NCBI RefSeq assembly: GCF_900290235.1
Contig: NZ_OLMK01000082.1
Location: forward strand, 1 to 33,290
Direction of reading: 5' to 3'
Origin: Streptomyces sp. MA5143a
Lineage (GTDB): Bacteria > Actinomycetota > Actinomycetes > Streptomycetales > Streptomycetaceae
DNA length: 33,290 bases
Shown here: positions 1 to 6,819 of the stretch, piece after piece
Layout: the number at the start of each line of letters is the position of its first letter
Numbering within the stretch: the stretch's first letter is position 1
The notes under the pieces: model-generated
Database searches by the model: none
Told to the model about the DNA's origin: nothing
Seen by the model: only the letters and a program-made list of their open reading frames with translations
Program-made: the position numbers and the translations under genes

Positions 1-65
1 CGGCGTGAAACTCGTCTAGCCCGAACCCGCTGCACATGGCGGCCTACCAGCATGAAGGAACTTGT

Positions 66-494
66 ATGCACGAGTATACGAGCACCGCCCGGGTCTGGGG
101 ACTCACTTGCCCAGGATTTCCGGAAGAGGTGAGCCGGGCCCGCCGCTGGACCCGTGACATCCTGCGCGGATCTCCCCTGGCCGACGACGCCGAGCTGATC
201 GTGAGCGAGCTGAGCGCGAACGCGATCCTCCACACGGCCAGCGGCATGGAATCCGGCAGCTTCCACCTGGCCCTCGCGGTGACCCGGCAGGTGATCGCCC
301 TGTCGGTGACGGACGGCGGAGGAACCGGCACAGCCCCCAAGGCTGAGCACCAGGACGACGAGGCCGAACACGGCCGGGGCCTGGGCATGGTCACCGCACT
401 TGCCCACCGAGTCGCCATCCACGGCAGCAACGGCGGCTACACGGTCACAGCGGAACTGTTCACCGGCACCCGACCGGGAGACCACCTGTGCTGA
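66..494 (+). CDS. ATP-binding protein, RsbW/SpoIIAB-like anti-sigma kinase fold
   Basis: A 142-residue single-domain protein with the GHKL/HATPase fold seen in Streptomyces anti-sigma-factor-type regulators. The N-box is around residues 42-54 (ELIVSELSANA), the acidic G1 motif around 81-86 (VTDGGG) and the glycine-rich G2 motif GRGLGMV at 103-109. Family members bind ATP and either phosphorylate an anti-sigma antagonist or sequester a sigma factor; the partner here is unknown. I chose the ATG at 66 because an AGGA ribosome site lies about 6 nt upstream; an in-frame ATG at 36 has no such site. The stop overlaps the next gene by 7 nt, so the two are probably co-translated. Family assignment is secure; the biological role is inference. 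Confidence 0.85.
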   Translation: MHEYTSTARVWGLTCPGFPEEVSRARRWTRDILRGSPLADDAELIVSELSANAILHTASGMESGSFHLALAVTRQVIALSVTDGGGTGTAPKAEHQDDEAEHGRGLGMVTALAHRVAIHGSNGGYTVTAELFTGTRPGDHLC

Positions 495-874
495 AGGACG
501 AAGCCCGCCGGGGCTACTGGTGCGAGTGCTGGACTGAAGACCTCACCGACAAGGGCCCGTTGACACTCCGAGCATCTTTCGACGCCTACACGGCACCCCA
601 GGCCGACCGATGGGTTGCCGTCGCGCTCCGCACCATCTCACCGGCATTCGACCCCGACGCATCCGCCCAGGCGTGGGAGTGGCTGTACGACGGCCGCATA
701 GACACACGCCGAGCACTCCTACGCTCCGAACCCTGCACCGTGTCGGTCACCATCGACTCGACCCGCATCACCTGGACGATCCGCCCGGTGATCTTCCTGC
801 CGCTCGCACACCGAGACAGAGCTGAACTACCGGCTTGCGCATACGAGTTCAAACCGCAACAGACCGATATCTAG
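488..874 (+). CDS. Hypothetical protein co-transcribed with the ATP-binding protein
   Basis: A 128-residue soluble protein that I do not recognise. It begins at a GTG inside the 3' end of the preceding gene (7-nt overlap), with a GGGAG ribosome site upstream, which is strong support for translational coupling. It is rich in Trp and Arg, with no signal peptide or membrane segment. Third-position GC is high, as in the host. The tight coupling to an RsbW-like protein suggests a partner or regulatory target, but nothing in the sequence shows it. Confidence 0.7.
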   Translation: MLKDEARRGYWCECWTEDLTDKGPLTLRASFDAYTAPQADRWVAVALRTISPAFDPDASAQAWEWLYDGRIDTRRALLRSEPCTVSVTIDSTRITWTIRPVIFLPLAHRDRAELPACAYEFKPQQTDI

Positions 875-876
875 TC

Positions 877-929
877 GCGGTTGATCGTCAACGGCTGATG
901 CCTGATGTCATCCTGAGGCGATCAACCGC
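877..929. terminator. Inverted repeat between convergent genes, possible bidirectional terminator
   Basis: Perfect 11-bp arms (gcggttgatcg at 877-887 and its complement at 919-929) enclose a 31-nt loop. The repeat starts 3 nt after the stop at 874 and ends before the convergent gene that stops at 946. Position favours a terminator; the long loop and lack of a U-tract make this tentative. Confidence 0.4.
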
Positions 930-945
930 AGATCGCGGCGAGGGC

Positions 946-1341
946 TCACTTGAAGATGAAATCAGCGCACGCGACGATCGCCGAGATGACGCCCATAGCT
1001 ACTCCGAGAGTCGCGGTCATCTGTTGTCGGTCCTGCATGAGTGCGGCATGCGGGCCCTGGGCGCCATCCTCTCCAGCACCACGCAGCGCTTTGAAGCCCT
1101 GCCACTTGTGCTCACGGATCCAGCACCCCCGCAGCAAGCCTTGGGCGTTGTTGCGGCACCTTCCTTGCCTACCCAGGGCGATGCACCGAAGCGGCGCCTG
1201 TAGAAGGAAGTACAGAATCGCTGCTGCCGCCACGAGAATAAGTACCCCCGGCCCGATGATGTCCGCAGCCCAGGCCAAGATCCCCAGCAGGAGGATCACC
1301 ACGCCCCAACGCTTCTTTAAGAACTCCCCCAGGCCACCCAT
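946..1341 (-). CDS. Small membrane protein with Cys-rich C-terminal half
   Basis: 131 residues from the ATG at 1341. A basic N-terminus (EFLKKRWG) is followed by two closely spaced hydrophobic segments at about residues 10-45, rich in Leu, Val, Ile and Ala. After them comes a conserved-looking cytosolic or zinc-binding stretch with Cys at CIALG, RCRNN and RGCWIREHKW, and a final hydrophobic segment. I recall similar Streptomyces membrane proteins with the CRNN...GC..REHKW pattern but know no function. The start choice excludes 37 further upstream in-frame codons, and is supported by a TACCGT hexamer exactly 7 nt before the ATG, which predicts a leaderless mRNA. The gene is convergent with the one ending at 874. 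Confidence 0.65.
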   Translation of the reverse strand: MGGLGEFLKKRWGVVILLLGILAWAADIIGPGVLILVAAAAILYFLLQAPLRCIALGRQGRCRNNAQGLLRGCWIREHKWQGFKALRGAGEDGAQGPHAALMQDRQQMTATLGVAMGVISAIVACADFIFK

Positions 1342-1348
1342 GGCAAGG

Positions 1349-1354
1349 ACGGTA
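1349..1354 (-). promoter_or_regulatory. -10 hexamer TACCGT, predicted leaderless start
   Basis: TACCGT on the minus strand fits TANNNT and lies 7 nt before the ATG at 1341, so transcription would begin at or next to the start codon. No Shine-Dalgarno sequence is visible. Confidence 0.45.
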
Positions 1355-1401
1355 GAGCACTCAGTCCTGCCCCGGTAGACCGCCTGGCGATCACGGCCAC
1401 C

Positions 1402-1451
1402 GTCAACCATCAGCTGGGATCGAAGTGTCAAGCATCTACCGGGACCGGACA
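1402..1451 (+). repeat. Solo right-end-like sequence of a related IS481 element
   Basis: This 50-bp stretch aligns without gaps to the true right end of the neighbouring IS (3393-3442), with 36 of 50 bases identical. It has the same two 11-bp copies (gtcaaccatca and gtcaagcatct) spaced 25 bp apart and the same outer ending ggaca. It lies outside the intact element's left end, in right-end orientation, and has no transposase sequence next to it. It looks like the remnant of an older related insertion. Confidence 0.6.
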
Positions 1452-3332
1452 ACGCCGGCCAAGCGTGTCGGGTCTCAGGTGATGCTTGACGGTTCGGCGT
1501 CGGGTGATGCTTGACGTCTGTCCTAGACGATCTTTCGTCCTGTTGTACTCCCCGGACTTGCGGACGACCACCCCCTTGGCGGTGGTGCGGGGAACGGTGG
1601 TGATCAGGTCGTCGCCGTGGAAGACGCGGATGACGCTGTCGTCAAGGTGGGCGGTGACGACCTGACGGGAATAGGCCCGGCCGAGCTGGATGCGCTGGCC
1701 TGCGACGACGAAGCCGCCGACGCTGCTGACGGTCCGCTCGGCGATCTGCGGAGCGGGTGGCGGGACGGTCGGGGGCGGCCCGGCTGGTCTGGCTCCGCGC
1801 AGGCGGCCGCAGGCGGTGGCCGACAGTGGGCAGGGCAGCGCGGCCAGCAGGATCCGCTGTTCGTCGAGGACCTGCATCACGGTGCCATCCAGCCGCAGGG
1901 TGACCCGCTGTCCGGCGAAGGCCCAGCCGATGTTGCAGCGGTCGCCGCCCAGGCCGATGTAGCCGACCGGGTTGACCGTGCGGTCGACCTCCACCGCGGC
2001 CGTGTCGGCAGGGCCGGGCTCGTCCGCCCATGGCCCGGCAGGTCGGGCATCTCCGCATGCCAGCAATGCGCGCAGGTCGCGGCCGGACAGCTTCGAGGGA
2101 AGTGTCTTGTGCCGTGCGCCGCCGATGAGCACGTGCAGCCGGTTCACGTCGATCCGCAAGGTCACCTCGGTGCCGGCCAGCGCCGGTCCGAACCAGATCT
2201 GCTGTCCGCTCACCGAGAGGTTCCCGCTCGGCGGCACCGTCCGCACTATCTCGATCGTGCCGACCTCGTTGCCGGTCACGGGCCAGGAGCGGGCCGTCTG
2301 CTTCTGCTCCGGCGGCTGACGCGGGGCAGGCACCACCACGGGTGTCTCGGTGCCGGTGACCGCCTGAAGGCTCGGCGGCAGCTTCACCGGCAGTACCGCG
2401 GCCTCCGCCCGGGCCGCCTTGGTGCTGAACCGGACGGCGGGAGCCTGCATGCCCAGTGCCTGGTGCGGACGGGCCTGGTTGTAGTCCTCAAGCCACCCGT
2501 CCACCGTCTGCTGCGCGGCGGCCAGGTCCGCGAACGGGCCGTGTTCATCGAGCAGTTCACGCCGCAGCGTCTGATGGAACCGTTCGATCTTCCCCGTGGT
2601 CGTGGGCGACCTCGGCTTGGTGAGCCGGTGGGTGATGCCGTTCTCCCGGCAGATCCGGTCGAACATCGTCTCTCCCGGCTTGCCGGAGCCGAACCGGGCG
2701 GTGAACTGCTTGCCGTTGTCGGTCAGCACCTCGCCCGGCACCCCGAACCGCTGCAGAGCCTCACCGAAGGCCAGACACACCGCCCGCCCGGTCGCCCGCC
2801 GCACCACCTTCGCGATCACCACGAAGCGGGAGTGGTCATCGATGCCGGTGACCAGCTTGCACTCGGCCCCGTCGGCCAGCAGCAGCCCGCCCACGATGTC
2901 CATCTGCCACAACTCCATCGCCGTTTCCCGCTCCCACCTGCGGTAATCCGACCTACGCCGTTTGCGCACCCCCGGCTGCACCAGGCCGTTGCGGACCAGC
3001 ACCCGATAGACCGTGGCCCTGGAGGGCACCGGCAGCACACCCCGACGCTCCAGCTCGTGCACCAACCGGCGCGGCCCCCAGCCCGGATGCCGGCGCCGCA
3101 GCTCACACACCGCCGCCTCAACGTCCGCCGCGATCCGGTGCGGACACGAAGCCGGCCGATGCGACCGGTCCGCCAGCCCCGGCAGACCCGACTGCTCGTA
3201 CTTGCGCACCCAGGAATGCACGGACTGCCGTGACACCCCATACCGGGCCGCGACTTGGGTGACTGCAACCCCCGCGGCCACCTCCATGACCGCGTGATAC
3301 CGCTGCTCGACCACGCTCAACTCCACCAGCAC
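1428..3332 (-). CDS. DDE transposase of the IS481 family
   Basis: 634 residues from the GTG at 3332, with GGAGGG upstream. The N-terminal helix-turn-helix (about 18-45, VTQVAARYGVSRQSVHSWV) is followed by a second HTH, then an integrase-core domain with the catalytic triad D145 (WQMD), D205 (LTDNGKQF) and E250 (GKIERFHQ), and the YNQARPHQALG motif near 284-294. The C-terminal third is unusual. It has three related beta-rich repeats at about 362-411, 448-500 and 531-582, each with R-T-V near the start, then a G-Q-x-I/C-x-x-G-like segment and a hydrophobic V-L or V-F strand. The reading frame has no stop inside the element: it runs through the left terminal repeat and ends at 1428-1430 in flanking DNA, adding about 12 residues from target sequence. 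Confidence 0.92.
   Translation of the reverse strand: MLVELSVVEQRYHAVMEVAAGVAVTQVAARYGVSRQSVHSWVRKYEQSGLPGLADRSHRPASCPHRIAADVEAAVCELRRRHPGWGPRRLVHELERRGVLPVPSRATVYRVLVRNGLVQPGVRKRRRSDYRRWERETAMELWQMDIVGGLLLADGAECKLVTGIDDHSRFVVIAKVVRRATGRAVCLAFGEALQRFGVPGEVLTDNGKQFTARFGSGKPGETMFDRICRENGITHRLTKPRSPTTTGKIERFHQTLRRELLDEHGPFADLAAAQQTVDGWLEDYNQARPHQALGMQAPAVRFSTKAARAEAAVLPVKLPPSLQAVTGTETPVVVPAPRQPPEQKQTARSWPVTGNEVGTIEIVRTVPPSGNLSVSGQQIWFGPALAGTEVTLRIDVNRLHVLIGGARHKTLPSKLSGRDLRALLACGDARPAGPWADEPGPADTAAVEVDRTVNPVGYIGLGGDRCNIGWAFAGQRVTLRLDGTVMQVLDEQRILLAALPCPLSATACGRLRGARPAGPPPTVPPPAPQIAERTVSSVGGFVVAGQRIQLGRAYSRQVVTAHLDDSVIRVFHGDDLITTVPRTTAKGVVVRKSGEYNRTKDRLGQTSSITRRRTVKHHLRPDTLGRRCPVPVDA
1451..1465 (+). 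repeat. Target-site duplication, left copy
   Basis: The 15-bp sequence aacgccggccaagcg abuts the left terminal repeat and is repeated exactly at 3443-3457, abutting the right terminal repeat. A duplication of up to about 15 bp is compatible with IS481-family elements. Confidence 0.85.
1466..1515 (+). repeat. IS left end: two tgatgcttgac copies
   Basis: The core tgatgcttgac occurs at 1480-1490 and 1505-1515, 25 bp apart. This mirrors the right end and probably provides paired transposase-binding sites. The outer 25 bp (1466-1490) match the complement of 3418-3442 with only a few differences. Confidence 0.8.
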
Positions 3333-3392
3333 GGCCTCAGCCCTCCCTGCACGCGCCGATCAGACGCGCACAGCCAAGCCGAGGCAAGCGGT

Positions 3393-3442
3393 GTCAAGCA
3401 TCAGGTGAAGCCACAGTGTCAACCATCAGTCGAGACAGGACA
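3393..3442 (+). repeat. IS right end: two gtcaa(g/c)catca copies
   Basis: gtcaagcatca at 3393-3403 and gtcaaccatca at 3418-3428 are 25 bp apart, the mirror image of the left end. The outer 25 bp run to 3442. Confidence 0.8.
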
Positions 3443-3457
3443 AACGCCGGCCAAGCG
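3443..3457 (+). repeat. Target-site duplication, right copy
   Basis: Exact second copy of the 15-bp sequence at 1451-1465, directly abutting the right terminal repeat of the IS. Confidence 0.85.
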
Positions 3458-3981
3458 ACTGCGTTACAACTTTCTCTACTGGTTCAAGGCGGCTCGCTCC
3501 GCTCCCCGCGCGCGGCCCGGCCCCCGGCCGGGCCTGCGCTCCTGCCTGCGTCCCGCTCCAGCCCGGCCGGCGCCCGCGCCGCGCGGAACAGCAATCAGTC
3601 GCCTAACCTTTAAAGAAGGGTTACGTCGTGGCAGAGGCGGCCAGCTCCACGGCTTTACACCGCCGCTTTGGTGCGAGCCTCGAAGATCACGGCCCCAACG
3701 TCGCGCTTTACCGGGCAGGTCCACAGACCGCCCGACGCGCCGGAAGCTTCCGGGGCCATGATCACTCGCGCCAAAGCCGCTCCGCCGACCTCCGCTCATT
3801 GCCTCACACTCCGGACGGCCAATCGCCCATCCGATTGACAGAAAAAATTCCGCACCGAACGAGGGTGTCGTTATATTTCGGAGACAAAGCCGGGGGGTCT
3901 AGATACTTACAATCTAGCGACCTACGCAGCATCTAAAGAGTTGACCGAGAAACGAAAAATCAGCGAGATTGAGGGATCACA
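3458..3981. other. Gene-poor junction between the IS and the A/T-rich island
   Basis: I see no convincing gene in these 524 bp. A perfect hairpin lies at 3514-3534 (ggcccggcc, loop ccc, ggccgggcc) in a strongly GC-skewed stretch. From about 3830 onward the base composition drops to A/T-rich, marking the edge of foreign-looking DNA. An open frame from a GTG at 3628 (102 codons) has no protein-like character that I can recognise. Confidence 0.5.
3899..3917 (+). promoter_or_regulatory. Possible promoter/operator of the metalloprotease pair
   Basis: A -10-like TACAAT (3908-3913) lies within a perfect inverted repeat, ctagat (3899-3904) and atctag (3912-3917), about 65 nt before the first gene of the pair. 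I see no good -35 at standard spacing, so an activator or a repressor acting at the dyad is possible. Placement is suggestive only. Confidence 0.35.
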
Positions 3982-4347
3982 ATGGGAACCGACGAGCCAA
4001 ACCAAGCTGAACTAATCGCCAAAGCAGCAGCATTGGAAATCGAAGATCTGTACATAGAGATAGGGAAGTTGAGTGATTTTGGAGTAAGTGAACCATCCCC
4101 TGGGGAGTTGCTCCGCCTCGGGCGCCTATGGGTTGCCGAAAACTGGGAAAACCTAAGGAATTCTATCTGCCCGCAGCGTGACGCAATTAACACTGCAGGC
4201 GACAGTGCGGCAACGGCCAGTGCGCTTCTTCCGTTCCTTGGATCCATTGCGTCTGAAACGGCTGGGGTAATAGTAGCTGCACTGGTAGCAAAGATCGGCG
4301 TACAGGTTTTCTGTAGGGGTTTCGATGAACGTGGAAATTCCGAGTGA
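3982..4347 (+). CDS. Small hypothetical protein with hydrophobic C-terminus, first gene of metalloprotease pair
   Basis: 121 residues. The start is fixed by GAGGG at 3971-3975, 7 nt upstream. Residues 9-35 look like an amphipathic helix rich in Ala, Glu, Ile and Leu. A middle block carries W-x-x-x-N-W-E-N-L-R followed by a C-P pair. From about residue 70 it is largely hydrophobic (ALLPFLGSIA, then GVIVAALVAKIGVQVFC), which could be a membrane hairpin or buried helices. Codons end in A/T far more often than in the surrounding genome, so it was probably acquired. The 3' end overlaps the metalloprotease gene by 23 nt, so the two are almost certainly translated together. No function recognised; a regulator, cofactor or membrane partner of the protease are options. 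Confidence 0.75.
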   Translation: MGTDEPNQAELIAKAAALEIEDLYIEIGKLSDFGVSEPSPGELLRLGRLWVAENWENLRNSICPQRDAINTAGDSAATASALLPFLGSIASETAGVIVAALVAKIGVQVFCRGFDERGNSE

Positions 4348-5332
4348 GTGGCCGGAATCAAAGGATCTGATTGACATTGACCAGATAGAGGAGTCGCCTA
4401 CGACTCGACTGGTGACGAGAGATTTTCTTCATCTAACGCAGGATGCCCTGCGGAGACAAGCTGCTGACCTCCAAAGAGACTTAGGGCATCTCGGAATCGA
4501 CACAGACTCTGTCAGCATTTGGCACACAATGTCTTCGGGTGGAGGGAGGATGCGCTTCAGTTCCCGCGCCAATGACTCTGGAACCTTCGTGTTCATTTCC
4601 TTCGTGGCACCGTTTCAATTGATGGACGTCTATAACCGTCTCCTTTCCGGAGGGAACTCTCTTACGGCCCTCGGCATTGAACGACCGGTGGTTCCATACG
4701 CGCTAGCAGCTCACTCTACGTGCGAGCCATACACACGAGTACTTGTTCACGGAAATCGATACATTGCAAAGCAAGACGACGCCGCGGATCTGCTAGATTA
4801 CTGGCAGGCCCTCATTCGCTTTTCCATGAGGGCAATGTATTTTCATGAAATCGGACATGTGATAAATAGCCACTTTGACACATCGATACTCCGGTCAGCG
4901 CGAATGCGTCGCCGAATGGAGATTGAAGCTGATTATGCAGGAAGTCTGACTGCGTTGGACCTCCTCAAGGATGAAGGGGAGAAAAACAGGACCAGCGCAG
5001 AGCGCTACTTCCTCTGGGGGTTCTCCCTAGGAACAATGTTTAGCCTTCTCGAGAAACTCGCACAAATTGATACGGCAACAGGAATCAAGGTGACAAACTT
5101 TGACGGGATCGCGCCGTACCCACGCGGAGGTTTTCGCGGCTTCCTGAGCAGTCAGGTCTTACACATAGCGGGCCTAGATTGGCACGATGATTTTGGACGC
5201 TCCGTGAAAGAACGCGTAGACTTGGGATTCACCTCTTCTCTCGAAGCATGGCAAAGAATTGGCTGGGGAGCAATGGAGGCTTGCACTGAGGTGGAACTCA
5301 GAGAGATTATGAGGATGTTTGCCTTTTCGTGA
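4325..5332 (+). CDS. Predicted zinc metalloprotease, HExxH (gluzincin-like)
   Basis: 335 residues from the ATG at 4325, with GTAGGGG 5 nt upstream. The zinc site is clear: HEIGH at 174-178, a further His at 183 (HEIGHxxxxH), and an ExxAD-type third-ligand motif, E199-I-E-A-D203, as in M48-like peptidases and other gluzincins. Residues 1-160 and 215-335 match nothing I can name. There is no signal peptide or clear transmembrane segment, so it should be cytosolic or bound to membrane through its partner. Codon use is A/T-rich, like the preceding gene. Phage-exclusion peptidases of the Lit type also use HExxH, but I cannot show that relationship from the sequence. The substrate is unknown. Confidence 0.8.
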   Translation: MNVEIPSEWPESKDLIDIDQIEESPTTRLVTRDFLHLTQDALRRQAADLQRDLGHLGIDTDSVSIWHTMSSGGGRMRFSSRANDSGTFVFISFVAPFQLMDVYNRLLSGGNSLTALGIERPVVPYALAAHSTCEPYTRVLVHGNRYIAKQDDAADLLDYWQALIRFSMRAMYFHEIGHVINSHFDTSILRSARMRRRMEIEADYAGSLTALDLLKDEGEKNRTSAERYFLWGFSLGTMFSLLEKLAQIDTATGIKVTNFDGIAPYPRGGFRGFLSSQVLHIAGLDWHDDFGRSVKERVDLGFTSSLEAWQRIGWGAMEACTEVELREIMRMFAFS

Positions 5333-5852
5333 GCCTGTTGAGCTGCTTCTCCCATTCTTCGAGCTGGTCGTCATCGACCACAATCCCACCCCGCCGTCCG
5401 GCTCGTTTGGCCTTTACCGCTTCGAGTAGGGCGCAGTAGTGAGGAACACTCTCACCTTTCGGCGCATACTTTGACAGCAGTGCCATGATGCGATCAAGGT
5501 TAAATCTTTCGTGCGCCGCTGCCCCCTGCCCGGACTCCCTAAGAAGGTAGATGGCGGAGCCGACCATGAAGCCAACGCAAAGGGGGCGACGGCGTTTACG
5601 CCCCCAGTAGAGTTCGACAGCGGAAATCCCTACATTTCTATTCTGCGTTCCCCGTTTTACGAATTCCAGCGCCTTGAAGAAGAGTTCGTCCGCCTTGTGG
5701 CGTCGATTAATCTCAGCACCTACGAGCCCAACGATAAGCCCCACCACTCCGCCCACCAGCCCACTCGTCATGGTTGCAGTCGACTGTGCAACTGCCAAGA
5801 TCTCACCAGAATGCGCAAGAGGATCAGAGATATTTACAGACAAAATTGGCAT
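5307..5852 (-). CDS. Predicted membrane-anchored hypothetical protein, convergent with the metalloprotease
   Basis: 181 residues. One Gly/Val-rich transmembrane helix lies at about 28-46 (TSGLVGGVVGLIVGLVG), followed by a charged alpha-helical cytosolic domain with motifs GISAVELYW, GSAIYLLRES, FNLDRIMALL and a basic C-terminus. I have a sense of similar Streptomyces membrane proteins, with A-I-Y-L-L and N-L-D-R-I spaced alike, but know no function. The 3' end overlaps the metalloprotease gene by 26 nt tail-to-tail, and base composition is similarly low in GC, so the genes probably arrived together. The start at 5852 has only a weak ribosome site (GGGG about 10 nt upstream). Confidence 0.65.
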   Translation of the reverse strand: MPILSVNISDPLAHSGEILAVAQSTATMTSGLVGGVVGLIVGLVGAEINRRHKADELFFKALEFVKRGTQNRNVGISAVELYWGRKRRRPLCVGFMVGSAIYLLRESGQGAAAHERFNLDRIMALLSKYAPKGESVPHYCALLEAVKAKRAGRRGGIVVDDDQLEEWEKQLNRLTKRQTSS

Positions 5853-5994
5853 TTAAGTACGCCCCGTAGTCGTAACAATCGAGTGCGTCCAGATGCTTCT
5901 CCCGGCCCGGCAAACCGTCAAGGGTCACACGGAAAATTACTTCTCTCGCCACATACTGATCCTTGAAATCTCTGACTATATTCCGAACCCGCAT
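5824..5994 (-). CDS. Possible small protein, 56 aa, overlapping the membrane-protein gene
   Basis: A short frame from the ATG at 5994 ends 29 nt inside the following gene, which would suit translational coupling. The peptide is protein-like: charged, with FRVTLDGLPG and a Tyr/Cys-rich end (YDYGAYLNANFVCKYL). A longer in-frame extension upstream is low-complexity and GC-rich, so I trimmed it. The purine-rich stretch upstream is too far from the ATG to be a good ribosome site. It could be a small partner of the membrane protein or a chance frame. Confidence 0.35.
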   Translation of the reverse strand: MRVRNIVRDFKDQYVAREVIFRVTLDGLPGREKHLDALDCYDYGAYLNANFVCKYL

Positions 5995-6426
5995 CGGGAT
6001 TAAAGATCCCTTCCCGCTTCGGCCGTCGCGGCTTGCTCTGGTCGACGGCACCGACAGCGTGGCTGAGGCCGGTGGGGGTGCAGCGAGGCACACGCGCGCC
6101 TGGTCGGTCGGCTGACGCGCCGTCGTGGCGGGCTTTCGTCGGCCGAGGCTGAGACGGACCGCAACGAAGGTGCCGGCCGTTAGCCGAGCGAGGTCCCGCA
6201 CCGGGCAAAGCTGGGCCGTCCCTGGGCCGTCCGAGGCCGCTCACCAGTGGCCAAGGACGACCAACGACGACCACCAGGCGCACGAGCCCACTGCCCCTGA
6301 CCAGCGAAAACGCAGGTCACCAAGATCCCCGGCAAGACCCAGGGCAAGAAGAAGTAACCAGCGCCGAAAAAGCCCCCTACCTGCGGTCTTTCAGCGGGTA
6401 GGGGGCTTGTCGCTGAGAGGACAGGG
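5995..6426. other. Intergenic: right edge of island, decayed coding trace
   Basis: Composition returns to high GC here. Just before the hairpin at 6371, one frame ends in a basic tail (VTKIPGKTQGKKK, stop at 6355-6357). This resembles the C-terminus of a DNA-binding or ribosomal-type protein, but the same frame is blocked by a stop at 6298-6300. I read it as a possible gene remnant. Nothing else is supported. Confidence 0.3.
6371..6407 (-). terminator. Strong hairpin with U-tract on the minus strand
   Basis: Perfect 11-bp arms (agccccctacc at 6371-6381, complement at 6397-6407) with a 15-nt loop. Read on the minus strand the stem is followed by TTTTTCGG, so it fits a rho-independent terminator for leftward transcription. 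On the plus strand it has no U-tract. It may protect the island from transcription entering from the right. Confidence 0.6.
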
Positions 6427-6819
6427 ATGGGCGCCGCGGAAGACGTAGCACTCCTGGGGCACGCTGAGATGTGCCAGTACGTCACAGCCGTCGTCGAAGC
6501 CCTTCGAGAGGTCGGGGCCCCGCCGAGCGAACGATGGGACGAGGCGCGGGCCAGTGCCCTCTACTGGACGGAAGGCGAACCCGTTCTCGCCGGAGGACCG
6601 TGGACGCGCGGAACGGTTGTGTTCTGGCGGATGACGGACGGCTGGCACTGCGCTCCCTTGGGCGCAGAGGGAGATCCCGAACGGAGACACGCCCACCCCC
6701 TTCCGATTGCCCCGCTGGCCCCGCCCGGCGCCCTTGCCGAGTTCCTGCTGCGGCTGTTCCAGTCGGGTGGGACGCCCCAGCCCGGTCCTGACATGAACGC
6801 CGAGGAAGGCCGCCGATGA
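6427..6819 (+). CDS. Hypothetical protein
   Basis: 130 residues from the ATG at 6427, with GAGAGG about 7 nt upstream. High third-position GC and natural amino-acid composition support a real gene. It is soluble, with Trp-rich central strands (SALYWTEGE, VVFWRMTDGWHC), a Pro-rich loop, and a C-terminal helix (LAEFLLRLFQS). It is reminiscent of small Streptomyces proteins of unknown function, but I cannot assign a family. It stands alone, convergent with the MerR-type gene. Confidence 0.6.
   Translation: MGAAEDVALLGHAEMCQYVTAVVEALREVGAPPSERWDEARASALYWTEGEPVLAGGPWTRGTVVFWRMTDGWHCAPLGAEGDPERRHAHPLPIAPLAPPGALAEFLLRLFQSGGTPQPGPDMNAEEGRR

Larger units (their letters stand above)
1466..3442 (-). 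mobile_element. IS481-family insertion sequence, complete
   Basis: A 1977-bp element with imperfect 25-bp terminal inverted repeats (1466-1490 and 3418-3442). It is flanked by an exact 15-bp direct repeat and carries one DDE transposase gene on the minus strand. Each end holds a second, internal copy of the tgatgcttgac core, 25 bp inside the outer copy. The exact target duplication suggests a fairly recent insertion. Confidence 0.88.

Noticed and set aside
1617..3233. Long plus-strand open frame opposite the transposase
   Set aside because: Low-complexity Gly/Arg/Pro/Gln composition with no domain logic; it mirrors a gene with clear catalytic motifs on the other strand.
3628..3936. 102-codon open frame between the IS and the island
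   Set aside because: No plausible fold, Arg/Ser-rich, and it spans the composition change; not supported as a gene.
6125..6448. 107-codon plus-strand open frame ending past the terminator hairpin
   Set aside because: Low-complexity Arg/Pro sequence that runs through a strong hairpin; no ribosome site.
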